Shown here: piece after piece, positions 40,209 through 49,015 of the stretch
How positions within the stretch are numbered: the first letter of the stretch is position 1
Layout: each line of letters opens with the position of its first letter
Source: Bradyrhizobium sp. 132
Lineage (GTDB): Bacteria > Pseudomonadota > Alphaproteobacteria > Rhizobiales > Xanthobacteraceae
Direction of reading: 5' to 3'
DNA: 64,000 nucleotides
Assembly: GCF_023074185.1 (NCBI RefSeq)
Contig: NZ_JADPKY010000132.1
Coordinates: 248,001 to 312,000, forward strand
Program-made: the position numbers and the translations under genes
The notes under the pieces: model-generated
Told to the model about the DNA's origin: nothing
Database searches by the model: none
What the model saw: only the letters and a program-made list of their open reading frames with translations

Positions 40209-41204
40209 TCACTCGTTGACGGCGTGGATCGCGGGTGCGGCCGCCGCGTCGTTGCGGTCGAAGCCAGCGCGCGTCTGCACCACGTAGAGCGGGCGGCGTT
40301 TCACCTCGGCATGGATGCGGCCCACGTAAAGCCCCACGATGCCCGTCATCAGCATGTTGATTCCACACAGCAGGGACACGACGACCATCGTCGAGGACCA
40401 GCCGGTGACAAGGTGACTGTCGTTGCTGAGCCACAACAGGATCACCCAGCCGCCGTAGAGCAGTGCGAGTCCCGAGACGGTCAATCCGCACCAGATCGCG
40501 AATCGCAAGGGGAGATCGGAAAAGCCAAGCGCGGCGTTCATCGCGAGCCGCACCATCTTGAACAGCGGGTATTTGGTTTCGCCCGCTGCGCGTTCGAGGC
40601 GGTGGAAGGCGACCTCGGTCTGCCTGAAGCCAAGCCAGGCGATCATGCCGCGTACGTAGCGGTCCTGCTCCGGCATCTGCCGAAGTGCGTCGAGCACCTT
40701 GCGATCGATCAGGCGGAAGTCGCCGACATCGGCGGGGATGCCGACCGAGGACATCCTGCCGAGAAGCCGGTAGAAGAGATGCGCGGTTGCACGCTTGAAT
40801 CGGCTTTCGCCGTCGCGCGACAGGCGGCGGGCATGGACGATGTCGTTGCCTTCCTGCCATTTCGCGATCAATTGCTCGATCACTTCGGGCGGATCCTGCA
40901 GGTCGGCATCCATGACGATGATCGCTTCACCTTGCGCGGCGTCCATGCCGGCGGTGATGGCGATCTGATGGCCGAAATTTCGCGACAGCCCGATATAGCG
41001 ATAGCGCGGGTCGCGCATGGCGAGCGCCCGCAGCACGATCGAGCTGGAATCGCTGCTGCCGTCGTCGACGAAGATCGCTTCTGCCGGCCCGTCGAGCCGG
41101 GACAAGACCAGGTCGAGCCTGCGCAGCAGGACCGGCAACACGGCTTCCTCGTTGAACACGGGGATGACGAGGCTGTAGCGGATCGACTGGAAACTGGCCG
41201 CCAT
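40209..41204 (-). CDS. Family 2 glycosyltransferase (GtrB/DPM1 type)
   Basis: 331 residues. A GT-A domain has YSLVIPVFNEEAVLPVLL, FVDDGSSDSS, GLSRNFGHQIAITAGMD and MDADLQDPPEVI with the DxD metal motif; two C-terminal membrane helices (about 233-256, 265-290) anchor it. This is the type that moves a sugar from a nucleotide donor to polyprenyl phosphate on the inner side of the membrane. The GT-C-like proteins nearby could use that lipid-linked sugar. Alternatives include a GtrB-like glucosyltransferase for O-antigen or an aminosugar carrier. Confidence 0.88.
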   Translation of the reverse strand: MAASFQSIRYSLVIPVFNEEAVLPVLLRRLDLVLSRLDGPAEAIFVDDGSSDSSSIVLRALAMRDPRYRYIGLSRNFGHQIAITAGMDAAQGEAIIVMDADLQDPPEVIEQLIAKWQEGNDIVHARRLSRDGESRFKRATAHLFYRLLGRMSSVGIPADVGDFRLIDRKVLDALRQMPEQDRYVRGMIAWLGFRQTEVAFHRLERAAGETKYPLFKMVRLAMNAALGFSDLPLRFAIWCGLTVSGLALLYGGWVILLWLSNDSHLVTGWSSTMVVVSLLCGINMLMTGIVGLYVGRIHAEVKRRPLYVVQTRAGFDRNDAAAAPAIHAVNE

Positions 41205-41361
41205 GCGAGAGAGTCCAACTCATTGCAGGAGCGGAAGTCTATATCGGCGGTGGTTAAGGTGGCCTTGCCACAACCGCTAAAGGTATGGGCGCCGCGGTGG
41301 CTTCCAATAGGTGATGCGGTGGTGATGCCCGATTAACCATGCTGGGCAGCGCTGCTCCGGT

Positions 41362-42924
41362 CTAGGACCTGCGGCGGATCTTGTAGAGAACAAATCGCTC
41401 CGATGCGTCCAGCACTTCCAGCAGATCCGGCAGCGGGTTCGGGGCCAGCGGTCCAAGCACATAGAGATAGTTATAATCCTGGTACCAGGTGCGCAAAGAT
41501 GGCGGGACGTCCGCCGGCGGCTGGCTTGTCGCAATCGCGGTAAGCAGGCCTGACGGCACTAGCCCGCCGTCGGGAATGGCAAGACGGCGCACGGCCTCGC
41601 GTGTTCGCAGGGGCTGCTTGCCCGCTTCCGTGAATACATTGGGCACGAACGCGTTGGCGTAGTGCACGGCCAGCGTCGGCGCATAATACATTGGATATGA
41701 GGTGAGGTCGGCGAAGGGCGGGTCTCCACTGTCGTCCGTACCGGCGACAAGGACGCGTGAGCCGCGGTCGATCTTGTGGAACGACTCGACGATGGCCGCA
41801 TAGTCGGTGCGGTAAGGCAACCAGACCGCGAAGACGACGGCGAGATTGATCAATGTGATGCCGCTGATCGCGGCGAGCGCAGCCATTCGCCATGTCCGAC
41901 TGGGCAGCGACAGCGAGCAGAAGGCGGGCAGGATCAGAGCTGCCGCGGGAATCACGCGGAGGTCGACGAACGAGGTCCCGAACAGCTTTGAGGGAATGAC
42001 GACGAACAGCAGCGCAAAGCCGATCGCGAGCCAGATCCCGGCTGGCTCGAGCTTGAGGACGCCGCGTCTTGCGGCGAACAGCAGCGAGATCATCAGCGCC
42101 AGCCCGGTCGTCGCCGCGACCGTCAAATTGTAGCCGTTCATGATCCGCAACGGCCAGATCGGCTTGAATTCGAGGAACCAGCTCGTACCTTCGCTTCCGA
42201 TCGATCCCGCGGTCATGCGCATGATCCCAAACAGAACAAGCGCCGGCAGAGCCAACGCGCCGAGCCGCGCGGCGGCGACCCGGTACGATGTTCGCCGATC
42301 GCAAATGCGCGAGAGCTCGTAAAGGCCAAGCGTCGCGCCGTAGATGCCGAGGGAGAAGAAGTGCGCCGCAAACAGCGCCGCGACGAAGACCATGTTGACG
42401 ACGAAACGCAGTGGCCATCGGCGTTCCGCCAGCATCAGATAGACGGCGATGCCCCAGAGAGCGAGGCCCAGTCCGAACTCGAAATTGACGAAGCCCCAGC
42501 TGAACGGCAGACAGTAAAGGAAGGCGAGCGCCGCAAAGCCGGCGAGATGGACGCGTCCCTTCCGGGCCCATTCGACCAGAAGCGCGCCCCCGACGATCAA
42601 TAATTGGCTCAGGAGCAGAAACAGCCGCGTGGCGTTCTCGACGCTGATCAGCCGCGCCATCTGCGGGACCAGCAGATCCATTCCCAGGTTGGGATAGAAA
42701 GCCCAGGCCACCTCGTAATGCGGATTGGCGTCGGGGGTGCCGTTCTGGCTCAGAATGTACATGCGGGCGAGGTGATTGGGATAATCGACCATCGCGGGAA
42801 TGGGGGTCAGCAGCACAGGAAGGAACGAGGCGACCGCCAGCACGGCAAAAACGACCAAAGTCACGGACCGGTCCAGGCCAGGGGGAGCCGGGATTTTCAA
42901 GATTGGCCTATCGGAAGACACCAT
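41362..42924 (-). CDS. Polytopic membrane protein, GT-C-like
   Basis: 520 residues from ATG 42924 (a frame to 43002 is open upstream). About eleven membrane helices; the first loop has TPIPAMVDYPNHLARM, with the Asp of a GT-C-type motif. The C-terminal 120 residues are soluble and periplasmic. It may act as a lipid-linked sugar glycosyltransferase with the GT2 protein encoded 157 bp downstream. The catalytic claim is inferred from topology and context. Confidence 0.65.
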   Translation of the reverse strand: MVSSDRPILKIPAPPGLDRSVTLVVFAVLAVASFLPVLLTPIPAMVDYPNHLARMYILSQNGTPDANPHYEVAWAFYPNLGMDLLVPQMARLISVENATRLFLLLSQLLIVGGALLVEWARKGRVHLAGFAALAFLYCLPFSWGFVNFEFGLGLALWGIAVYLMLAERRWPLRFVVNMVFVAALFAAHFFSLGIYGATLGLYELSRICDRRTSYRVAAARLGALALPALVLFGIMRMTAGSIGSEGTSWFLEFKPIWPLRIMNGYNLTVAATTGLALMISLLFAARRGVLKLEPAGIWLAIGFALLFVVIPSKLFGTSFVDLRVIPAAALILPAFCSLSLPSRTWRMAALAAISGITLINLAVVFAVWLPYRTDYAAIVESFHKIDRGSRVLVAGTDDSGDPPFADLTSYPMYYAPTLAVHYANAFVPNVFTEAGKQPLRTREAVRRLAIPDGGLVPSGLLTAIATSQPPADVPPSLRTWYQDYNYLYVLGPLAPNPLPDLLEVLDASERFVLYKIRRRS

Positions 42925-43068
42925 GTCGGGCCGCTGGGGTTTGAGCCTGCGCTCGACGATGGCGCAACTGCACGACACAACGCCATACTGCGAAGCTCGC
43001 AAAAATCAACTTAGGGCCACCGCATTAACGGAGGCGCAATTTTGCCCCGCTAGCGTGACAAGAGAGCC

Positions 43069-44067
43069 GTGACGAACAGGCCGGCGATCGGATGCCCCAT
43101 GACGGACACGCTGAGCCCGGCTGATATCCACCTCGACCGGGCGAAGCAGGCCGATCGTGTCGTCTGGATCGCGATCGGCGCCACGGCCGGCGCCGTGTTG
43201 ATCGCGTCGACGCTCGGGCCCTTCCAAATTGAATGGCTTTCATTCCGGAAGGCCGCCCTCGTTGCCGGCCTGCTCATCTTGATGAGCTGGTTCTACGCAA
43301 CCATCAGGAGGGACGCGGCTCTTGCCGGCGCGCTGATCAGCACCGCCCAGATCATTGCGTTTGCGGCGGTGGCAGCGCCTCTGTCGTATGTCGCGGCAGG
43401 CGCGGCATTTCCGCTATGGGACGGCGACCTCGCCGCACTGGATCAGCGTTTTGGCTTTGACTGGATGGCGTGGCTTGCCGCGATGAACGCTGCGCCGCTT
43501 CTGCATCGAATACTTGCGACTGCGTATGCGAGCTTTACCGTGCAGACGACGGCCGTCGTCGTCTTGCTGGCTGCGACAGGGCACGCCCTGCGATTGCGCA
43601 TCTTCATGCTGAGCTTCGTGCTGACGACGCTTCTGACAATCGGCGTTTCTAGTCTGATGCCGGCGCAGGGAGTTTGGGGTTACTTGCATCTGTCGATAGT
43701 TGATTCTCCCGCCATCGTACCGGTGACGCGAGATCTACCCCTTCCCGTATTCTTTGGATTGCGAGACGGGACTTTCCGCCATCTGGTGGCGGAGGGGGCC
43801 GAAGGAATCATCAGCTTTCCGAGCTTGCATGCGGCGCTTGGACTTCTGTTCCTGCTGGCCCTTTGGCCGGTCAGATATTTCGGCTGGATCGCCGCGTTGC
43901 TCAATGTTGCGATGATTGCCGCGACCCCGGTGGACGGAAGCCATTACTTTTGCGATGTGGCCGCAGGTCTGGCAATCGCGCTCCTGAGCTGGGTCGCGGT
44001 TCAGCGCGCTCTCACCGCGGGAGAGCGAATGGAAGCCGATCGCCAGTTGCATTTGCGCCCGTCTTAG
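43069..44067 (+). CDS. PAP2 family membrane phosphatase
   Basis: 332 residues from GTG 43069 (ATG 43099 possible). About seven membrane helices; the PAP2 motifs are visible as SFPSLHAAL and GSHYFCDVAAG, whose histidines do the phosphoryl transfer and release. It probably dephosphorylates a lipid phosphate or polyprenyl diphosphate at the membrane. It is divergent from the GT-C-like gene, and might supply or recycle the lipid carrier for the sugar-transfer proteins. Confidence 0.82.
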   Translation: MTNRPAIGCPMTDTLSPADIHLDRAKQADRVVWIAIGATAGAVLIASTLGPFQIEWLSFRKAALVAGLLILMSWFYATIRRDAALAGALISTAQIIAFAAVAAPLSYVAAGAAFPLWDGDLAALDQRFGFDWMAWLAAMNAAPLLHRILATAYASFTVQTTAVVVLLAATGHALRLRIFMLSFVLTTLLTIGVSSLMPAQGVWGYLHLSIVDSPAIVPVTRDLPLPVFFGLRDGTFRHLVAEGAEGIISFPSLHAALGLLFLLALWPVRYFGWIAALLNVAMIAATPVDGSHYFCDVAAGLAIALLSWVAVQRALTAGERMEADRQLHLRPS

Positions 44068-44105
44068 CCCGCACTGCCGGAATTGTGGAGCGCCGGCGAT
44101 GCCGG

Positions 44106-44270
44106 CTACTTCACCGCCGCGTCGATCGAGTTGAACTTGCCGCTCAGCAGTGCGCTGCCCGTGTTGTTCACGGCCGTGATGATCGCGAGCGCGATGCCGA
44201 CGGCGATCAGGCAATACTCGATGGCGGTGGCACCATTTTCATCGGCAAGAAATGACCTGATCACAGTCAT
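44106..44270 (-). CDS. Flp family type IVb pilin
   Basis: 54 residues from ATG 44270. A short leader ends in DENG, followed by ATAIEYCLIAVGIALAII, the Flp prepilin pattern with the invariant Glu and Tyr; cleavage by a TadV-like peptidase should fall after the Gly. It would be assembled by a Tad machinery, but no tad/cpa gene is in the window. A cysteine sits in the helix (EYCL). It converges on the PAP2 gene. Confidence 0.88.
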   Translation of the reverse strand: MTVIRSFLADENGATAIEYCLIAVGIALAIITAVNNTGSALLSGKFNSIDAAVK

Positions 44271-44461
44271 CGTCAACTCCTGTTCATCCGTCCAACGTAG
44301 GCTGGTGCCGTTATCGGAATGATAAAGTGATTCATTAATTTTTCGTGGGCGCGTCAAAACGCAGGTCGGATGGTCCTCACCTGCGGTTTGTATGGTGTCA
44401 TCGATTGACTTAAGGTTCCGTCACCCAATTCAGATGCATTTGCCGAGGTCGTCGTCCCGTC

Positions 44462-44644
44462 TCAGGACGAGATCGGGCGTTCCGGCGCGGCCTTGCCGGG
44501 GCGTTTCAGCACCGCAGCAAGGCGTCCGGCCAGATAGCTCACCACGCGCGGCTGCACCCGCGCGGAGTTGCCGGCGAGGCTCTCTTCCTCGGCCGTATCG
44601 TTCACGAGGCCGATGTACTTCTTTCTGGCGTCCTGCTGCTGCAC
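44462..44644 (-). CDS. Small hypothetical protein
   Basis: 60 residues from GTG 44644 (an upstream extension is open but lacks good codon use). QQDARKKYIGLVNDTAEEE and RVVSYLAGRLAAVLKRPGK give GC-rich third positions and a soluble helix-rich product. I do not recognise it. The call is doubtful. Confidence 0.35.
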   Translation of the reverse strand: MQQQDARKKYIGLVNDTAEEESLAGNSARVQPRVVSYLAGRLAAVLKRPGKAAPERPISS

Positions 44645-44819
44645 GAGCCTGCAAACCCCGGGTTCAATCGAAGGGCGACCATGCTGCGCTGAGCGGGAAC
44701 CGGCGGTTAATTTTGTCTTCCGTAGGATTACGTGCCGCCCCCGCGACCGCAGGCAGGCGCTGAAAGCGCTGGCTCGGCTTAACGGATTGTTGAGCCTGTT
44801 CTTGAGCGGGGCGCGGGGC

Positions 44820-45056
44820 TCACTCGCGCCGACCGTCCGCATTCAGCGCCCGTAACATTGCGATGCGGGCGAACATCGTCCAGCCGCCGCCGGTCTCGGC
44901 CGCGCTGATCAGAGTTTCGATCGCGGTCTGCCAATGGCTTGCGCGCTGCGTATCCTCGGGCAGTCCCATGATGTGATCGGCAGCCTCTTGCAACGTCCGC
45001 AGCTTGCGCCCGCCACTTAACGAGATGGGGTCGTCGAACGCTGTCGACCAGGGCAT
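44820..45056 (-). CDS. Small conserved hypothetical protein
   Basis: 78 residues: MPWSTAFDDPISLSGGRKL at the start and WTMFARIAMLRALNADG at the end. Near-identical openings (MPW..FDDPI, TLQ.AA..I..LP) recur in small proteins of Bradyrhizobium, often in several copies per genome (from memory). It is soluble and alpha-helical. No function is known. It lies 60 bp after the stop of the Ku gene on the same strand. Confidence 0.7.
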   Translation of the reverse strand: MPWSTAFDDPISLSGGRKLRTLQEAADHIMGLPEDTQRASHWQTAIETLISAAETGGGWTMFARIAMLRALNADGRRE

Positions 45057-45116
45057 GTCAGGTCGGCCGGTCGGCGAGGGGAAGCATCACGGCGAGATCG
45101 AGAGCTGCGATGGCTG

Positions 45117-46100
45117 CTAGCCGGCCTTCTTCGCTCGCATCGGCGCGCGCACCGGCTTGTCGGCCTTTTTGGGAGCGGCTTTCGCTGCGGCGTCCTTGCC
45201 ACCCTTGCCGGCGATCGGCAGCAGCATTTCGCGCTGGCCTTCGACGCGCTTCTTCGGCTTCTTGCCCTTGGTGGTGTCCTTGGTGGTGTCCTTGGCCGTC
45301 TTCGCCGCGGGGCTTGCGTCCTTCTCGTTCGCGATGCTCTTCTTCAGGGCGTCCATCAGGTTGATGACGTTGCCGCCGGTCTTCGGCGCGGCCTTCGCGG
45401 TGATGGGCGCGCCGCTGCGCTTCTTGTTGATGAGATCGATCAGCGCGGTCTCGTAATGGTCCTCGAACAGCTCGGGCTCGAACGCGCCAGACTTCTTCTC
45501 GACGATGTGCTTTGCAAGGTCGAGCATGTCCTTGGTCAGCTTCACGTCCTGGATGTCGTCGAAATAGTCCTTCTCGCCGCGGACCTCGTAGGGGTAGCGC
45601 AGCAGCGTCCCCATCAGGCCGCTATCGAGCGGCTCCAGCGCGATGATGTGCTCGCGGTTGGTCAGCACCACGCGGCCGATCGCGACCTTGTCCATGCTGC
45701 GGATGGTCTCGCGGATCACCGCAAAGGCGTCGTGGCCGACCTTGCCGTCAGGCACGAGATAATAGGGGCGGATCAGATAGCGGCTGTCGATGTCGGTCTT
45801 CGGCACGAACTCGTCGATCTCGATGGTGTGCGTGGAGTCCAGCGCGATCTCGTCGAGCTCGTCCTTGGTGACCTCGATATAGGTGTCGGTGTCGACCTTG
45901 TAGCCCTTGACGATGTCCTCGGAGGTCACCTCGTCACCAGTCTCGGCGTCGACCTTGAGGTACTTGATCCGGTGGCCGGTCCTGCGATTGATCTGGTTGA
46001 ACGAGACCTTCTCGGTATCCGACGTGGCCGGATAGAGCGCGACCGGGCAGGTCACGAGCGAGAGGCGCAAAAAACCCTTCCAATTGGCACGGGGGGCCAT
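45117..46100 (-). CDS. ku: Non-homologous end-joining protein Ku
   Basis: 327 residues. The Ku bridge-and-pillar core is seen from RANWKGFLRLSLVTCPVALYPATS through KGYKVDTDTYIEVTKDELDEIA and RPYYLVPDGKVGHDAFAVIRE to YFDDIQDVKL (about 5-200). It forms a homodimer that threads onto broken DNA ends and recruits LigD. The C-terminus is a Lys/Ala/Pro-rich tail of about 80 residues with a TKDTTKDTTK duplication; such basic tails add DNA binding. No ligD gene is in the window. The start at 46100 lies in a divergent gap with an EcfG-type promoter facing the other way. Confidence 0.94.
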   Translation of the reverse strand: MAPRANWKGFLRLSLVTCPVALYPATSDTEKVSFNQINRRTGHRIKYLKVDAETGDEVTSEDIVKGYKVDTDTYIEVTKDELDEIALDSTHTIEIDEFVPKTDIDSRYLIRPYYLVPDGKVGHDAFAVIRETIRSMDKVAIGRVVLTNREHIIALEPLDSGLMGTLLRYPYEVRGEKDYFDDIQDVKLTKDMLDLAKHIVEKKSGAFEPELFEDHYETALIDLINKKRSGAPITAKAAPKTGGNVINLMDALKKSIANEKDASPAAKTAKDTTKDTTKGKKPKKRVEGQREMLLPIAGKGGKDAAAKAAPKKADKPVRAPMRAKKAG

Positions 46101-46243
46101 GGGCTACTCCAAACGCAACGGGGACAGAAGATAAAGATACCATCGGGGAACAACGAATCATAGCAAGCCGGAGTGCGGAATCTTGCAACTGCGTTAACCG
46201 GCCGCCCGGCGCACGGTTGCAGCCTGATCCCGACGTGAAAACG

Positions 46244-46268
46244 GGAACATCATATCCAATCACGCGTT
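46244..46268 (+). promoter_or_regulatory. EcfG-type general stress promoter
   Basis: GGAAC (46244-46248), 16 bp, CGTT (46265-46268), which matches the alphaproteobacterial EcfG consensus GGAAC-N16/17-CGTT. It faces the small membrane protein gene 68 bp downstream. Confidence 0.6.
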
Positions 46269-46336
46269 GCCACGGGACATCACGTTGCGAGGAGGTCGCG
46301 GCCATCCGACGCGACAGCCAGAGATTTGAGGTCACC

Positions 46337-46492
46337 ATGGTAACCACGCGAGACCAACGTCAGATCGTCGAAACTGCGACCGAGGCCCGCCAGGGCGAAC
46401 CCGGGCCGTCAGTGGCCGCGCTGCTTGCCATCTCGACCGGGCTCGCGATCCTGATCCTCGCCGTCATCTGGTTCGTGTTCTTCCGGACCTGA
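46337..46492 (+). CDS. Small single-pass membrane protein (51 aa)
   Basis: MVTTRDQRQIVETATEARQG, a short acidic region, then one strong helix AALLAISTGLAILILAVIWF close to the C-terminus. GAGG lies 6-9 bp before the ATG, which decides the start; a longer frame to 46217 lacks support. It should sit in the inner membrane with the N-terminus inside. An EcfG-type promoter upstream suggests induction in general stress. I do not recognise the family. Confidence 0.7.
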   Translation: MVTTRDQRQIVETATEARQGEPGPSVAALLAISTGLAILILAVIWFVFFRT

Positions 46493-46720
46493 CCGGCACA
46501 TCGACCGGACGGTTCGTACCTTCCGACTCGCCGCGTAACGCGGCACATTGCGCCCGCCATGCCCCGTTCGTCCGGTGGCCCGGCGGGCGCAGTGCGTTGG
46601 CCGCGAACAGGTCGTATATGACCAAAAAGTAACGCGGCCGGTTCCCCGCGTTCATATTCAGTTCACGCCGGAATTGCTCATCTCTGCTGGTGTTCATGCG
46701 GCCTAATTCTGGAGAGAAGC
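46493..46720. other. 228-bp intergenic region before feuP
   Basis: No gene seen. It should hold the promoter of the two-component pair. No clear operator stands out. Confidence 0.4.
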
Positions 46721-47392
46721 GTGCGCCTGCTCGTCGTTGAAGACGACCCCGATCTCAATCGCCAGCTCACCAAGGCGCTGACCGATGCCGGCTATGTCGT
46801 CGATCGCGCCTTCGACGGAGAGGAGGGGCATTATCTCGGTGACAACGAGCCCTACGACGCCGTGGTGCTCGACATCGGCCTGCCGAAGAAGGACGGCATT
46901 TCGGTGCTGGAAGCCTGGCGGCGCAACGGCCGCACCATGCCGGTCCTGATCCTCACCGCACGCGACCGCTGGAGCGACAAGGTCCAGGGCTTCGATGCCG
47001 GCGCCGACGACTATGTCGCAAAGCCGTTCCACCTGGAGGAGGTGCTGGCACGCATCCGCGCGCTGCTGCGCCGCTCCACCGGCCATGCCCAGAGCGAGCT
47101 GAGCTGTGGCCCCGTCACGCTCGACACCAGGACCGGCCGGGTCAGCGTATCTGGCAATCCCATCAAGATGACCTCGCACGAATATCGGCTTCTGGCCTAC
47201 CTGATGCACCATTCCGGGCGCGTCGTGTCCCGCACCGAACTGGTCGAGCATCTCTACGACCAGGACTTCGACCGCGACTCCAACACCATCGAGGTCTTCG
47301 TCGGCCGCATCCGCAAGAAGCTCGACGTCGACATCATCCAGACCGTCCGTGGCCTCGGCTATCTCCTGACCCCGCCGGCCCCCGGCGCTTGA
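46721..47392 (+). CDS. feuP: OmpR-family response regulator, FeuP-like
   Basis: 223 residues: a receiver domain with the acidic pocket EDD (7-9), phospho-acceptor D51 in VVLDIGLP and K101 in VAKPF, then a winged-helix domain with MTSHEYRLLAYLMHH and NTIEVFVGRIRKKL. The sequence closely resembles FeuP of rhizobia, which controls iron and, in Sinorhizobium, cyclic glucan export. GTG start. The kinase gene follows after 76 bp. The name rests on remembered similarity. Confidence 0.72.
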   Translation: MRLLVVEDDPDLNRQLTKALTDAGYVVDRAFDGEEGHYLGDNEPYDAVVLDIGLPKKDGISVLEAWRRNGRTMPVLILTARDRWSDKVQGFDAGADDYVAKPFHLEEVLARIRALLRRSTGHAQSELSCGPVTLDTRTGRVSVSGNPIKMTSHEYRLLAYLMHHSGRVVSRTELVEHLYDQDFDRDSNTIEVFVGRIRKKLDVDIIQTVRGLGYLLTPPAPGA

Positions 47393-47399
47393 AGCGTGT

Positions 47400-47437
47400 T
47401 GTCTCGAAGTATCTTGTCTGGAAGTATCTTGTCTTGA
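47400..47437 (+). repeat. Tandem 15-bp repeat between regulator and kinase genes
   Basis: TGTCTCGAAGTATCT, TGTCTGGAAGTATCT and a partial TGTCTTGA follow each other directly (47400-47414, 47415-47429, 47430-47437). They lie in the 76-bp gap before the kinase start and could affect translation or mRNA folding. Confidence 0.75.
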
Positions 47438-47468
47438 CGGGCGGCCCGGCGCGGGCCTTGGTCGGGTC

Positions 47469-48890
47469 ATGAGTTCCGATGCCATGCCGCCCCGCGCCTC
47501 CGGGATCATTCAGATGCCCGCCAGCTCGCTTGCGAACCGCCTGTTCCTGTCGGCGACCGCGTGGCTCGTGGTGATCCTGGCCATAACCGGCGTGGTGCTG
47601 TCGTCGGTCTACAAGAACGCCACCGAGCGCGCCTTCGACCGCCGGCTCAATCTCTATCTGCGCACGCTGATCGCCGAGGTCGCCACCCCTGACGAACCGC
47701 CGGACCGCCAGTTCCAGTCGCTCGGCGAGCCGCTGTTCGACCTGCCGCTGTCGGGCTGGTACTGGCAGATCACGCGGACCGACACCGAAAAGCCGGAGGT
47801 GCGCTCCTCCCGCTCGCTCTGGGACAAGAAGCTGCCGAAGCTGGAAGAGCAGGGCACAGAGCTCACCGCCGCCGGCATCCGGATCGCTTATGTCGACGGT
47901 CCCGAGGGACAGAACCTGCGCATGGTGGAGCGGCCGGTCGATCTCGGCGCGGACGGCAAATTTCTCGTCAGCGTCGCCGGCGACGACACCGAGATTTTCG
48001 ACGAGACGCGCAGTTTCGATTACTATCTCGGCGGCACCTTCACCGCGCTTGGCATTGTGCTGCTGCTGACCACCGTGTTCCAGGTCCGCTTCGGCCTCGC
48101 GCCGCTCAAGCGCATCTCGGAATCCATCGCCGACATTCGCTCGGGGCGGGCGGAGCGGCTCGAGGGCGAATTCCCGGTCGAGATCGCGCCGCTGGCGCGC
48201 GAGACCAACGCGCTGATTGACGCCAATCGCGAAATCGTCGAGCGCGCACGCACCCATGTCGGCAATCTCGCCCACGCCATCAAGACGCCGCTCTCGGTCA
48301 TCGTCAACGAGGCCGGCGCGCATGCCATCGATCCGTTCGCGACCAAGGTGATGGAGCAGGCGAACGTGATGCGCGACCAGCTCGCCCATCATCTGGAGCG
48401 CGCGCGTATCGCGGCGCGGGTCTCGGTCGTCGGAACAGTGACCGAGGTTGCCCCCGCCATCGAGGCGCTGCGGCGGACCATGGAGAAGATCCACCGCGAC
48501 CGCGGCATCGTGGTCGAGGCAGAGGCCGATCCGTCGGCGAAATTTCGTGGCGAGCGGCAGGATCTGGAGGAAATGGTCGGCAATCTCGTCGACAACGCCT
48601 GCAAATGGGCCGCCTCGCGGGTCTTCATCGAAGTTCTGGTGGAGACGCTGCACCAGGCGGGCGCCGGTCCGCGGCTGCGTATCATCGTCGACGACGACGG
48701 CCGCGGCCTGTCGGAGGCCGAGCGCGCCCAGGTCTCGCGACGCGGCCAGCGGCTTGACGAGTCCAAGCCCGGATCGGGGTTGGGGCTGTCGATCGTGACC
48801 GACCTCGCCGCGCTCTACGGCGGCAGCCTCTCGCTCGGCGGGGCGCCGACCGGGGGCTTGCGGGCTGAGCTGGTCTTGCCCGGAATATAA
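47469..48890 (+). CDS. feuQ: Sensor histidine kinase, FeuQ-like
   Basis: 473 residues: two membrane helices (about 27-48 and 190-210) flank a periplasmic sensor domain of about 140 residues; HAMP follows; HisKA has NLAHAIKTPLSVIVNEAG with the phosphorylated His, and HATPase has MVGNLVDNACKWA and DDDGRGLSE, ending GSGLGLSIV. It should signal to the FeuP-like regulator. The periplasmic part shows no domain I can name. The assignment follows from gene order and regulator similarity. Confidence 0.72.
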   Translation: MSSDAMPPRASGIIQMPASSLANRLFLSATAWLVVILAITGVVLSSVYKNATERAFDRRLNLYLRTLIAEVATPDEPPDRQFQSLGEPLFDLPLSGWYWQITRTDTEKPEVRSSRSLWDKKLPKLEEQGTELTAAGIRIAYVDGPEGQNLRMVERPVDLGADGKFLVSVAGDDTEIFDETRSFDYYLGGTFTALGIVLLLTTVFQVRFGLAPLKRISESIADIRSGRAERLEGEFPVEIAPLARETNALIDANREIVERARTHVGNLAHAIKTPLSVIVNEAGAHAIDPFATKVMEQANVMRDQLAHHLERARIAARVSVVGTVTEVAPAIEALRRTMEKIHRDRGIVVEAEADPSAKFRGERQDLEEMVGNLVDNACKWAASRVFIEVLVETLHQAGAGPRLRIIVDDDGRGLSEAERAQVSRRGQRLDESKPGSGLGLSIVTDLAALYGGSLSLGGAPTGGLRAELVLPGI

Positions 48891-49015
48891 TCCTTTGTTC
48901 CCATGGCTTATTCGCCGCAATCAACACCCACCCGAAGGGGACTGCTGGGATTCGGAGCCACTTGCTAAACGGCTTCTTAAGTGGGACCTCCTAAGATCGC
49001 GCCCGGACGCATCCC

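Noticed and set aside
41333..41340. TTAACCAT, a CtrA half-site, before the GT2 gene
   Set aside because: A lone half-site 130 bp from the start with no second TTAA at the right spacing is likely chance.
45240..45300. Tandem 12-bp repeat in the ku gene
   Set aside because: It encodes TKDTTKDTTK in the Ku basic tail, a common low-complexity feature, and is not separate from the gene.
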